Source: JADKIH01 sp031367345
GTDB lineage: Bacteria > Bacteroidota > Bacteroidia > AKYH767-A > 2013-40CM-41-45
Assembly: GCA_031367345.1 (NCBI GenBank)
Contig: JANLPR010000085.1
Location: 1 to 30,803, forward strand
DNA length: 30,803 nt
Direction of reading: 5' to 3'
Shown one piece after another: positions 8,105 to 17,054 of the stretch. Numbering within the stretch: position 1 is the stretch's first letter; every line of letters starts with the position of its first letter. A program made the translations under genes and the position numbers. Below the pieces are notes generated by a model that was not told where the DNA came from, did no database searches, and saw only the letters and a program-made list of their open reading frames with translations.

Positions 8105-10825
8105 ATGAAAACAAGATACATAATAACGGTTTTATTTTTTCTGATCTCTGGATTTTCAATCGCTCAAAATGTTCCGCATGGGATGAATTACCAGGCTGTA
8201 GCGAGGAATAAATCAGGAGAAATTCTTGCAGATAAAACCATCTTCCTTAAAGTAAAATTGCTTGGCAATAAATCGAACGCAGAGATTAATTACTATACTG
8301 AAATTCAGAGAACAGTAACTGATCATACAGGTTTGTTTATTGTTGCAGTCGGAAAAGGATCGACACTTACAGGAAATTTTGATGGTATTCCATGGAGTAC
8401 TGAAAATATCTGGATGCAGGTTGATATCCGTGAAGAATCCGAAACAGAATTTACTCCCGTGAGTTTCGCACGCTTACTCGCTGTTCCGTATGCTTTTCAT
8501 GCAGCAACAGCAAATTCAGCTTCAACGGAATATGTTCCCTATGTCCTTTCAGGTAGCTCATCAGGAAATACTATCAATGCAGTGCCAGCTAATTCATGGA
8601 AGGTCACAGGTAATTCTCTGACTAATCCTGCCATTGATTATTTAGGAACTGCAGATCTGAAAGATCTGGTATGGAGAACGAATGGAATCGAAAGAATGAG
8701 AATATACAGTACAGGTAATATTAATATCACTAATAATGTGAACATAGGAGTTGACCTGAATGTCGGACATGACCTCATCATTAACCGTGACCTTAAAGTT
8801 AAAAATGATGTTGTGATCGATTCCAATCTAACTGTAAAGAAAAATGTATTCTTTAATACAATGCTGGGAGCAACAATAAACTATGGCCCATTCACTGTTG
8901 GCAATGTCAGTCCGACAATATTAAACGGAACTTTGAGGGTAGACAAGTCTACTAATCTTAATAATAACTTTAATGTAAATAATATCAAGCCTACTTTATT
9001 AACAGGAACCTTAAAAGTAAATAACGCTACAGACCTTTATAGTTCATTAACTGTTTTCGGCCAATCACCTACAGTTTTTACAGGAACCTTGAGAGTGGAT
9101 TCAAATGTACTTTTCAAAAGTCATCTCACTTTAACAAATGGTAATTATAATTCGTTTTCCACTACAACAGGAGCAATGGTTGTATCAGGTGGAATCGGAA
9201 TTGCAAAAAATCTTAATGTTGGTGGCGGAGCGAAAGTAGCCGGTAATACAACACTTAAAGGTCAGGTTAAAGTAACAGACGGAAGACCTTCTTTCATTCC
9301 TGATTCAGGCGCTATCGTAGTTGCCGGCGGTGTTGGCATAGGAAAAGAATTGAGTATAGGTGGCTTCGCACATTTTTTCGATTCATCTCGTGTAGATGGC
9401 ATAGCAATGCTTCGGAAAACATTATTTGTTTTTGATTCCCTGACTCTCAGAAATAAAATCAAAGTTACAGGAGCTACAACATTATTAGGTCAATTGAATA
9501 ACATGGGACAGGTAACAATCAATGTACCGTCATTAACAGCAGGAATACAAAGTAATTTTTCTGATTATCCATTACAGGTCAGAGGAGGAAAGCAGGGAAT
9601 CGCTATTCGTGTAACAGGCAGTAAAGCCAATGCAAATAATTTTATGTCCTTCTGGGATGCAAATGGAATGCAGGGACGTATTGAAGGTTATGCTACAGGA
9701 GAGTATTCCAATACTGCAGAGTTTACAAAATTCGACAAGAACTTTATCGTAAGTATCTCTGCATTTACTACTATTTCAACATTACAAATTGTAAAAGGTG
9801 TAGCTGCAGGTGTATCATTGGTAGGAGCCTTAACATCATCAACAGGCTGTGTTGGTTTAGGTGTTTGTGTAACAACTCCTATTCCTTCGATGATTGCAGC
9901 AGGAATTTTTTCCGTTGCGAACAGTGCCGTAGCTGCAAGCCTTGCCGCAGTGAAACTTGCTGAAACAGTTGATGCCTATACAACTTTTACAAATAGCGTT
10001 TCAAATAAAAATGGTGTTACCTATGAATCAGGCGCCGGAGATTATGCCGAATATCTTCCTTTGATGAATCCGGGAGAAAAAATGTTTCCTGGTGATGTTG
10101 TCGGATTGAAAAACGGAAAAATATCAAGGAACACAATGGATGCTGACAAGATCATGGTCTTATCTATCCGTCCGATCGTTCTTGGAAACAGTCCGAAGGC
10201 AGGCGAAGAAAATAATTTCATTAAGGTAGCTTTCCTCGGACAAGTTGCAATAAAAGTTTCCGGCCGCGTTACTGCAGGAGATTATATTCTTCCTGATGGA
10301 AATAATAGCGGAATGGGTATTGCAATTTCTCCGGAAAATATTAGTTCATCCGATATAAAAAAGATTTTAGGTATAGCATGGAGTTCTTCAGAATCCAATG
10401 GCATCAATTCAATTAATGTTGCAGTCGGATTAAATGTGAATGATAATATTTCTGTGATCCAGGGTTTGGAAAATGACGTAGATAAGTTAAGAAATACGAT
10501 TTCACTTCGTGAAGAAAGATTACAGAAAGCAATCCCGGGATATAAAACGTTGACTGCTTCCAATGGAATTTCTGCTAATGTAGGACCTGCACGTAACACA
10601 GACAGCTATACCTATTTCCAGGTAAGTAAATCAGAAGTAGAACAAGGTGTAGACCTTTTCCTAGAGAGATTAAATTCCATGGACGAAAAGATCCAGCAAA
10701 TACCGGTATTTAAAAAGATGAAAAATAATTCATCTTTCCGTGAAGAACTTATAAGAGAAATTCAGGATGAAATTAATTCACAATTGCTGAAGTCAAAACA
10801 GATTAATTCCGGTTCAGTACGATAA
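8105..10825 (+). CDS. secreted tail-spike/fibre-like protein, paralog 3 of 3
   Basis: This 906-aa protein is the third member of the tandem family. Signal peptide: MKTRYIITVLFFLISGFSIAQ. It keeps the full order: GMNYQAVAR, LLAVPYAFHAATA, three 26-residue repeats (the first has NGTLRV in place of TGTLRV), SGGIGIAKNLNVGG and AGGVGIGKELSIGG, NGMQGRIEGYATGEY, CVGLGVCVTTPIPSMI in the hydrophobic stretch, YESGAGDYAEYLPL (Asp646), FLGQVAIKVSGRVTAGDYIL, and ILGIAWSSSE. The tail is the most diverged part: it lacks the ELDKKL ending of the other two and finishes with QINSGSVR. It starts 73 bases after paralog 2; that gap holds a 6-bp inverted repeat (AGGCTT/AAGCCT) too weak to call a terminator. No T9SS CTD. 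Confidence 0.82.
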   Translation: MKTRYIITVLFFLISGFSIAQNVPHGMNYQAVARNKSGEILADKTIFLKVKLLGNKSNAEINYYTEIQRTVTDHTGLFIVAVGKGSTLTGNFDGIPWSTENIWMQVDIREESETEFTPVSFARLLAVPYAFHAATANSASTEYVPYVLSGSSSGNTINAVPANSWKVTGNSLTNPAIDYLGTADLKDLVWRTNGIERMRIYSTGNINITNNVNIGVDLNVGHDLIINRDLKVKNDVVIDSNLTVKKNVFFNTMLGATINYGPFTVGNVSPTILNGTLRVDKSTNLNNNFNVNNIKPTLLTGTLKVNNATDLYSSLTVFGQSPTVFTGTLRVDSNVLFKSHLTLTNGNYNSFSTTTGAMVVSGGIGIAKNLNVGGGAKVAGNTTLKGQVKVTDGRPSFIPDSGAIVVAGGVGIGKELSIGGFAHFFDSSRVDGIAMLRKTLFVFDSLTLRNKIKVTGATTLLGQLNNMGQVTINVPSLTAGIQSNFSDYPLQVRGGKQGIAIRVTGSKANANNFMSFWDANGMQGRIEGYATGEYSNTAEFTKFDKNFIVSISAFTTISTLQIVKGVAAGVSLVGALTSSTGCVGLGVCVTTPIPSMIAAGIFSVANSAVAASLAAVKLAETVDAYTTFTNSVSNKNGVTYESGAGDYAEYLPLMNPGEKMFPGDVVGLKNGKISRNTMDADKIMVLSIRPIVLGNSPKAGEENNFIKVAFLGQVAIKVSGRVTAGDYILPDGNNSGMGIAISPENISSSDIKKILGIAWSSSESNGINSINVAVGLNVNDNISVIQGLENDVDKLRNTISLREERLQKAIPGYKTLTASNGISANVGPARNTDSYTYFQVSKSEVEQGVDLFLERLNSMDEKIQQIPVFKKMKNNSSFREELIREIQDEINSQLLKSKQINSGSVR
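8924..9157 (+). repeat. three 78-bp (26-aa) repeats in paralog 3
   Basis: Units begin at 8924 (NGTLRV), 9002 (TGTLKV) and 9080 (TGTLRV), spaced exactly 78 bp, homologous to the repeats of paralogs 1 and 2. Confidence 0.82.
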
Positions 10826-10859
10826 TTCAGTAAAAGTATCTCTCTTCCAGCTTATACGA

Positions 10860-10891
10860 TTGCCGGCGATAACCGACATTATATACTATTG
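10860..10891 (+). promoter_or_regulatory. candidate promoter for the 1689-aa surface protein
   Basis: TTG (10860-10862), a 21-bp spacer and TACTATTG (10884-10891) match the Bacteroidota -33/-7 pattern at all but one -7 base. It sits 57 bases before the ATG at 10949, in the longest gap (123 bases) of the block, so the last gene could have its own promoter as well as read-through. Confidence 0.3.
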
Positions 10892-10948
10892 CCTGACAGA
10901 AAATTATTTATCAATGCCCATTGTCCTAACGACAATAAAAAACAGAAC

Positions 10949-13900
10949 ATGAAAAAAATTATATTCCTGTTGATGACGTGCTTTACAATCAGCGCTTTTT
11001 CAACTCCACCCATCAGTGAAATCCCTGTTACACTTCCTACAAATGGTTCAGCTGCCGTTTCTGTAGCTCCGCAGGATTCGTTAAAGTATCAACGTGCTTT
11101 TTATCTGATCACATCTTCGGAATTGCATAAAGCCGGCTTCACGTCCGGAATGAATATCAATTCTATTGGATTCACAAATGCAGCTGCTCCCGATTCAGTC
11201 TCTAAAGGAAAATTCAAAGTGTATCTACAGAACACAACTGATTTTATCAGTAGAAAAGACAGTGCATGGACAGACACACTTGTTACAGGAAATAAATTTT
11301 CTCTTTCAGGATTAGTGAAAGGTGATTTTGAATGGCAATTGATCGGATGTTCAGGAAACGCTGCTGATACAGCTAAGTCTTCTTTTTCAACCAATTTTAT
11401 TAATGCCTGCAATCAGCCTACGAATATTTCTATTACCAATATTACAGGAAATTCAGCAACGATCAGCTGGGTTGCTCCTGCTTCTTCGGGGTTATCAGCT
11501 TTTGTATTACAACATGATTCGTCAAACGGAAATTCATGGATCAATGATACAATTACTGCTACTACAAAAACCTTAACCGGATTATTGCCAAATAAAGTTT
11601 ATAAAATTCAAGTGATCTCTCTTTGCGGAGCTGACTCTTCAAATATTGTTTCCAATTTTTTTACTACAGAAACTCCGGTAGCTGCTTGTAATCTTCCGAC
11701 TGCTTTAAATGTTACATCGGTCACAGGAAGTACTGCAACATTAACATGGACCGCAGCAATAGGTGCATCACGTTATAGTATTCAATACCGTCGCGCAAAC
11801 ACAATTGCTTGGACGAATGGTATTTCATTTACAAATTCATTAGCAGTAAGCGGCTTGAAATCGGGAACGGCTTACGAATGGCAGATCCGCGCAGTTTGTA
11901 CTGCAGGAAACGGTGCTTATGTAGCAGGAACGAATTTTACAACTACAGGCACTGTGGTATGTTACTCGCCTTCCATTCTTTCGGCTGACAGTTTAACAGA
12001 ATCATCAGTTGTTCTTACATGGAATGGTAGTGCTTCCGCTACTTATAAATTACGTTACAGGATTAAAAGTTACATCACCTGGTCATCTGCTGTTTCAGTT
12101 CCTTCTGCTATGACGCTTGTTCACAATGACAGTTTGATTATTCCAAATTCTATTGGCGCCTACGGAGTAAACTTTGCAGGTTCGGGAATTTCAACATTCA
12201 CATATTCAGGAAACGGTTTATATGTTGCATTTGAATATCAGCACGACTCAATAAAAAATTGCAGCAGCATTGGAAAAGCAATGTGTACGTATGGCGATTC
12301 TATTGTTAAAGGGTTTCAGCAAAATGATTCATTGAATTTCCCTCAGAGTTTTGGTTCGTCCAATCCATCAGTTTTTGAAAATATTCTTACGGCAAATCAT
12401 TTACGTCCTGAAACACGTTTAGGTAGTTCAGATCTTAAAGACAGTGTTGAAGTTGCCAACGTTTATACACTTCGGAATCACTCATCAGTATTCAGCAATC
12501 CGGAAAAAATTTCAGCGCTGATAAAAAATCATACATCAATCCGTCAGCCTTTTACTTCAACAATGAAAGTAAAGAACGCTTATACAGGAATGGAATTATT
12601 TTCTGCCTCAAGTACAGACTCAGTAGATGCCGGTTCAGAATTGCTGATCACTTTTAATGGCTGGTCTGCTTCTGTAAATGAAAGAGATTCCATAACAGTT
12701 TCAATTGCACCGCAGACAGGAGAAAATTATACTTTCAACAATTCATTCACACTTATCCAGAATGTAAATAATAATATTGTTTCCTTTGATGACAATTCAG
12801 CAAGTGTTTCCACATCAGGGTTTGATACTCTGTCAGGAATGTTGTTGAGCAGATTTTCAATGGGTGGATGTGGCGCTGTCAATTCAGTACAGGTATATCT
12901 GACTCAGGAATCACGAAATCATATAGTCTACGGAGTTATCCTTGATTCTTCAGGAACTGTAATAGATACTTCATCTCATTTTATTCCGGGAACAAATGAT
13001 ATCAACAGATATCATTCATTTTATTTTCCGTCAGTCCCGTCATTTACAAATTCGGATTATTATGTCGGGCTTGTGCAGTCACAGGATTCATTGAATGGAT
13101 ATTTTCCTTTAGGCGTTCAGTATGACGGAACAAATGTAAGATCAAATACATTCTACAAAGCTTCCGTTTCCGGAACATCAATATCCTCTTATGCTCTGCC
13201 CGGAAGACTAATGATACGGTCAGAAGTTGTAAATTCTGCTCCTTCAGTTAAGATAGACGGGAAATTTTCCATTTGTGCCAATGACACTAATGAGATTACT
13301 GCATTAAACATCAGTACACGTTATGCCAACAGAATTATTTCTTATAGCTCTTCAAAATCAGGTTACGGTGCAGAACAGATACTTGGTACAGAAAACGTTT
13401 ATCCTGCTGCAACAATTAATAACAATAACTGGATCAGCAACACTCCTGATGGCTCACGTGAATATCTTACACTCGGCTTTTCAAACGCTGCTCCGGTAAG
13501 TTATGTCGACATCTATGAAACTTTTGGCTGTGGTGCAGTGGATACAGTATATGTTAAAAATCCGTCTACATCACTTTACGAAGTTGTTTATTCCGGTTCA
13601 GCGATGCCTGTTACTTCTTCTTCGCGTATCAACCACATAACTTTCCCTTTGACTTCATTCAATGTATCTGAAATAAGAGTAGCTATCAATTCTCCTGCTG
13701 TTGCCGGTTTTAATGCAATTGATGCAATAGCAATCGGCTGGATCGATAATCCTGCTTATGTAATTGCCGGATATTTATGGTCGACAGGCGCTACTACGAA
13801 ATCTATTTCTGTTTCCACTGCAGGAGTTTATTCTGTTAATGTGAATAGCGGTTCTACGTGTAATGCTATTGCTTCAGTATCTTTAAATGCATTGCCACTA

Positions 13901-16018
13901 GCAACAGTAGCTGTAACGGCAGATAGAGCAACAACATTTTGCGTTGGTGATACAGCAGTGAAACTAACATCAAGCCAGCCGTTTGGAAATAAATGGTCAA
14001 CAGGTGAAACTACAAGAACGATAACAGCTAACACGACCTCATCTTATTTTGTAAGTTACAATGCAGGGCTGGGATGTGATACAGTAAGTTCAACACCGGT
14101 GAGTGTTACAGTAAATCCAATACCTGTTGTGACCATCAGCGGAGCACTTGCATTTTGTCCATCCTCTTCTACAACATTAGATGCAGGTTCTACATATGCT
14201 TCATACTTATGGTCAACAGGTGCTACGACAAGTTCAATTTCTGTTTCTACTGCAAATGCTTATATAGTTAATGTTGTAAGTACTCTTGGTTGCAAAGGAA
14301 AGAGAACTGTAAATGTTTCACAGTCCAGCGTTCCTACTCCATTCATCTCAGGAAATAATTCTTTCTGTCCCGGAAGTTCAATTACACTTGATGCAGGTGC
14401 AGGTTACAGTTCATATTCCTGGTCAACTTTACCTGTAAGTACAGGCAGAACTCTTACTGTATCTTCTGCAGGAATATATACAGTAACAGTAACTAATTCG
14501 AGTGGGTGTACAGGATCAGCAACAGTAAATGCTATCCAGCATACTGCACCGGCACCATACATAAGCGGAAATGCTTCTTTCTGTCAGGGTGGATCAACAA
14601 ATATTTTTGCTAACACAGGCTTTGCATCTTATATGTGGAATAGCGGTGCAACTACTCAGAACATCAGTGTTAACACAGCAGGAAATTATACAGTGACTGT
14701 TACAGATAACAATGGCTGCACAGGAACTGCTGCACAAACGGCTTCTTTGTTTCCTGTTCCTACTCCTGTAATTTCAGGAAATCTTTCTTTCTGCAATGGA
14801 GGTTCTACAATTCTTGATGCGGGTATTAACTATGCAGGATTTGTCTGGACAACAGGAGCAACAACACATTCAATCACTACATCTGCTATTGGTCCTTATA
14901 GTGTAACTGTTACTGATAATAACGGTTGCGTAGGCTCTGCTACTGTAACTACAGTTTTTAGTAATGCAATCCCTGCATTACCGGGATTGATCACAGGACA
15001 AAATACAGGATTATGCAGTCTTCCATCTACTACTTATTCTATTGCACCGGTGGCATTGGCCACAAATTATGTATGGACTGTTCCGGCAGGTGCAACTATT
15101 TTAAGTGGACAAGGAACCACATCTATTAACATACAATTTCCAAGCTTTACAGCAGCATCCATTTCAGTAGTGGCGTTGAATTCTTGCGGCCAGAGTCCGG
15201 CAAGAATATATCAATTAAATGGAATTCCGGGAACACTAAGTGCAATTGCTGGTGCTCCTAATGGAGTGTGCAGACAAAATGGAATTTCATATTCAGTTAC
15301 ACCTTTACCGAGTGTAAGTACATATACCTGGAGTATGCCGGTAGGAGCTACGATCGCTTCAGGACAAGGAACTCCGAATATTACTGTTAATTTTGCAACC
15401 GGATTTTCTTCAGGAAATATATGCGTAACAGCAAGTAATGCATGCGGATCAGTACAAACATGTAAAACAATTTATGCTATTCCTGCAGTACCGACAGTTA
15501 TCAATGGTCCACTGGGAGTTTGCAAAAAAGCTACAGGAGTTGTATACAGCACACCTGCAGTTTATGGAGCAACATCTTATACATGGTCATTGCCGCCGGG
15601 AGCGAAAATCACTTCAGGTGCAAATACCAATTCAATCATAGTAACATTTGTAAATAATGCAGGAGCAATAACAGTAAAAGCTAACAATGCTTGTGGAAGC
15701 AGTCCGGCTGCTTCAATTACGACTTTCTTTAACTGCCGTCAGGAAAATAATACTGAAGAAGAATTAAATGACTTCACGATCTTCCCTAATCCGACAAGCG
15801 GAAAATTCAATGTTGTATTCAGTGGTGTAGCAGGTGATCAATATTTGATGCAAGTAACTGATCTTCTTGGAAAAATATTGCAAGTAAATACAGGAACTAT
15901 TTTTGAAGCGGGCAACAAAGTTGAAATTGATTTGAATGACGTTCCTAAAGGAATTTATCTTCTGAGAATGAGAATCAATGAGGATCAAATCACAACGAAA
16001 AAAATTATTGTAGAATGA
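10949..16018 (+). CDS. large T9SS-sorted surface protein with FN3 and Ig/PKD-like repeats
   Basis: The start is placed at ATG 10949 because it opens a signal peptide (MKKIIFLLMTCFTISAFS); the frame extends 60 bases upstream only via a TTG. The product is 1689 aa. After an N-terminal beta domain (~20-150) come FN3 domains (~154-237, ~247-335, a third near 338, each with a TWxA/TWNG core), a region with spaced Cys and an adhesion-like beta-sandwich (~400-760), and a segment (~780-930) that looks discoidin-like (REYLTLGFSNAAPVSYVDIY). Ig-like repeats of ~75-80 aa follow, marked by SFCxGxSxxLDAG, WSTGATT and YTVTVTDNNGC; then three PKD-like repeats (YxWxxPxGAxIxSG); then a T9SS CTD (FTIFPNPTSGKFNV to KKIIVE). 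It is exported through the outer membrane and probably acts as an adhesin or matrix protein. Ligand unknown. A hairpin terminator follows directly. Confidence 0.85.
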   Translation: MKKIIFLLMTCFTISAFSTPPISEIPVTLPTNGSAAVSVAPQDSLKYQRAFYLITSSELHKAGFTSGMNINSIGFTNAAAPDSVSKGKFKVYLQNTTDFISRKDSAWTDTLVTGNKFSLSGLVKGDFEWQLIGCSGNAADTAKSSFSTNFINACNQPTNISITNITGNSATISWVAPASSGLSAFVLQHDSSNGNSWINDTITATTKTLTGLLPNKVYKIQVISLCGADSSNIVSNFFTTETPVAACNLPTALNVTSVTGSTATLTWTAAIGASRYSIQYRRANTIAWTNGISFTNSLAVSGLKSGTAYEWQIRAVCTAGNGAYVAGTNFTTTGTVVCYSPSILSADSLTESSVVLTWNGSASATYKLRYRIKSYITWSSAVSVPSAMTLVHNDSLIIPNSIGAYGVNFAGSGISTFTYSGNGLYVAFEYQHDSIKNCSSIGKAMCTYGDSIVKGFQQNDSLNFPQSFGSSNPSVFENILTANHLRPETRLGSSDLKDSVEVANVYTLRNHSSVFSNPEKISALIKNHTSIRQPFTSTMKVKNAYTGMELFSASSTDSVDAGSELLITFNGWSASVNERDSITVSIAPQTGENYTFNNSFTLIQNVNNNIVSFDDNSASVSTSGFDTLSGMLLSRFSMGGCGAVNSVQVYLTQESRNHIVYGVILDSSGTVIDTSSHFIPGTNDINRYHSFYFPSVPSFTNSDYYVGLVQSQDSLNGYFPLGVQYDGTNVRSNTFYKASVSGTSISSYALPGRLMIRSEVVNSAPSVKIDGKFSICANDTNEITALNISTRYANRIISYSSSKSGYGAEQILGTENVYPAATINNNNWISNTPDGSREYLTLGFSNAAPVSYVDIYETFGCGAVDTVYVKNPSTSLYEVVYSGSAMPVTSSSRINHITFPLTSFNVSEIRVAINSPAVAGFNAIDAIAIGWIDNPAYVIAGYLWSTGATTKSISVSTAGVYSVNVNSGSTCNAIASVSLNALPLATVAVTADRATTFCVGDTAVKLTSSQPFGNKWSTGETTRTITANTTSSYFVSYNAGLGCDTVSSTPVSVTVNPIPVVTISGALAFCPSSSTTLDAGSTYASYLWSTGATTSSISVSTANAYIVNVVSTLGCKGKRTVNVSQSSVPTPFISGNNSFCPGSSITLDAGAGYSSYSWSTLPVSTGRTLTVSSAGIYTVTVTNSSGCTGSATVNAIQHTAPAPYISGNASFCQGGSTNIFANTGFASYMWNSGATTQNISVNTAGNYTVTVTDNNGCTGTAAQTASLFPVPTPVISGNLSFCNGGSTILDAGINYAGFVWTTGATTHSITTSAIGPYSVTVTDNNGCVGSATVTTVFSNAIPALPGLITGQNTGLCSLPSTTYSIAPVALATNYVWTVPAGATILSGQGTTSINIQFPSFTAASISVVALNSCGQSPARIYQLNGIPGTLSAIAGAPNGVCRQNGISYSVTPLPSVSTYTWSMPVGATIASGQGTPNITVNFATGFSSGNICVTASNACGSVQTCKTIYAIPAVPTVINGPLGVCKKATGVVYSTPAVYGATSYTWSLPPGAKITSGANTNSIIVTFVNNAGAITVKANNACGSSPAASITTFFNCRQENNTEEELNDFTIFPNPTSGKFNVVFSGVAGDQYLMQVTDLLGKILQVNTGTIFEAGNKVEIDLNDVPKGIYLLRMRINEDQITTKKIIVE

Positions 16019-16031
16019 TCTGATCAAAATA

Positions 16032-16067
16032 AAAAAAAATGACAACTTAAGGGTTGTCATTTTTTTT
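16032..16067. terminator. strong bidirectional hairpin terminator
   Basis: TGACAAC (16040-16046) pairs with GTTGTCA (16053-16059) around a 6-base loop. Flanking A8 (16032-16039) and T8 (16060-16067) can extend the stem and supply the U-tract in either direction. It begins 14 bases after the stop of the 1689-aa gene and marks the end of the secreted-protein block. Confidence 0.88.
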
Positions 16068-16396
16068 GATATTATATTAGTGTTTTTATTCACGCGCTCG
16101 TAAGAATCTTTAATGTCAATAGTTCTTCGACCGGAAGATTATATTTTTAGCAGCACAGGATTACAGCATAAGAATATTCCGCCCAAAGGGTTCGGTTAAA
16201 ATTTCGTTGATCAATTTGCATAATTTGTTTTGAACGCAATTTATTTATTAGCTTTGATTGGGACGGAAATTCTACCAGCAGAGCCCCCACTTCATCGCCA
16301 TTTTCAGCACCCAGCTAGAATCTTCTGAAACAATTGCTGCAATTGGGCTTAAAGGTTAAATTGTCAGGGGGCTATTTTTTTCGGTCAAATGGGGGC
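16068..16396. other. non-coding or decayed sequence between terminator and Fic remnant
   Basis: I see no gene here. The end of the stretch (~16360-16396) is unusually G-rich for this DNA (CAGGGGGC, then a T-run, then ATGGGGGCC) and looks like the terminal region of an inserted element joined to the Fic remnant. On the minus strand 16260-16315 reads LGAENGDEVGALLVEFPSQS before a stop, possibly another relic. No inverted-repeat partner was found, so I do not call an IS. Confidence 0.35.
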
Positions 16397-16866
16397 CGAA
16401 GGATTGAAATTTCCAATAAGGAGATTGAACGCTTACTGTCAAAGCTGGAAATCAAGTCTTTTGAATCTAGTGACGAAAAAGAAGTTGCCGGATATGCTAA
16501 AGCGATGGAAACAGTATTTGATTTATGTCAAAGCATTCCGATTTCAGAAAATTGCATTCGGCAATTATACCGTGATCTTTTAAAGTATAGTAGCAAAGAT
16601 GAAAGGCATCGTAGTAGCTATAAAACAAATTCAAATTCCGTTGCCGCTTTCGACGAAAAAGCAAATCAAATTGGAATAGTATTCGAAACGGCTGCATTCA
16701 CATTTTAGATTTCGCACGCGAACATGGAAGAGTTTCGATTGGTGAGATTATAAAACTTACAGTCGCTAATAGAAATACGTTGAATAAGTACTTCAGAACT
16801 TTGGTTGAGAAAAACTATCTATCTCAAAAAGGATGGAGTAGAAGTACTTGGTATGTCTCAATTTAA
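16397..16866 (+). pseudogene. Fic-family protein with the catalytic core deleted
   Basis: Two pieces of one Fic gene are fused out of frame. The first (to ~16694) matches the Fic N-terminal helical domain: SNKEIERLLSKLEIKSF, EVAGYAKAMETVFD, IPISENCIRQLYRDLLKYS, KDERHRSSYKT, SNSVAAFDEKANQIGIVFET. The second (~16690-16866, shifted by one frame) matches the C-terminal winged-helix domain: ILDFAREHGRVSIGEI, NRNTLNKYFRTLVEKNYLS, STWYVSI, then TAA. The region between, which in intact proteins holds the HPFxxGNGR motif that transfers AMP to target hydroxyls, is missing (on the order of 150-200 residues). The first frame stops at a TAG (16706-16708) just past the junction. The N-terminal inhibitory or substrate-contact part is also cut. 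This is a dead AMP-transferase relic, formed by internal deletion. Confidence 0.78.
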
Positions 16867-17054
16867 TTTTCAAATTTTTCCAAACGTTGCATCAACACTA
16901 CATGACTACCCAATCGGAATGACGTTTGGAATTTTTCTTGAACAACAATTTATATCAATTTAGCGTCCTGAAACGTCTGCATTGGACTTGAATTTAACCG
17001 AAAAGGCTTTTATTCTTCAGAAAAATTCATCAAATTTACGGCAAGACCATTTTT

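Noticed and set aside
16329..16345. The sequence CAATTGCTGCAATTG shared with the IS3 OrfA relic at 21009 as evidence of a second OrfA copy
   Set aside because: The match is short and low in complexity, and the surrounding codons do not continue the OrfA pattern beyond about five residues.
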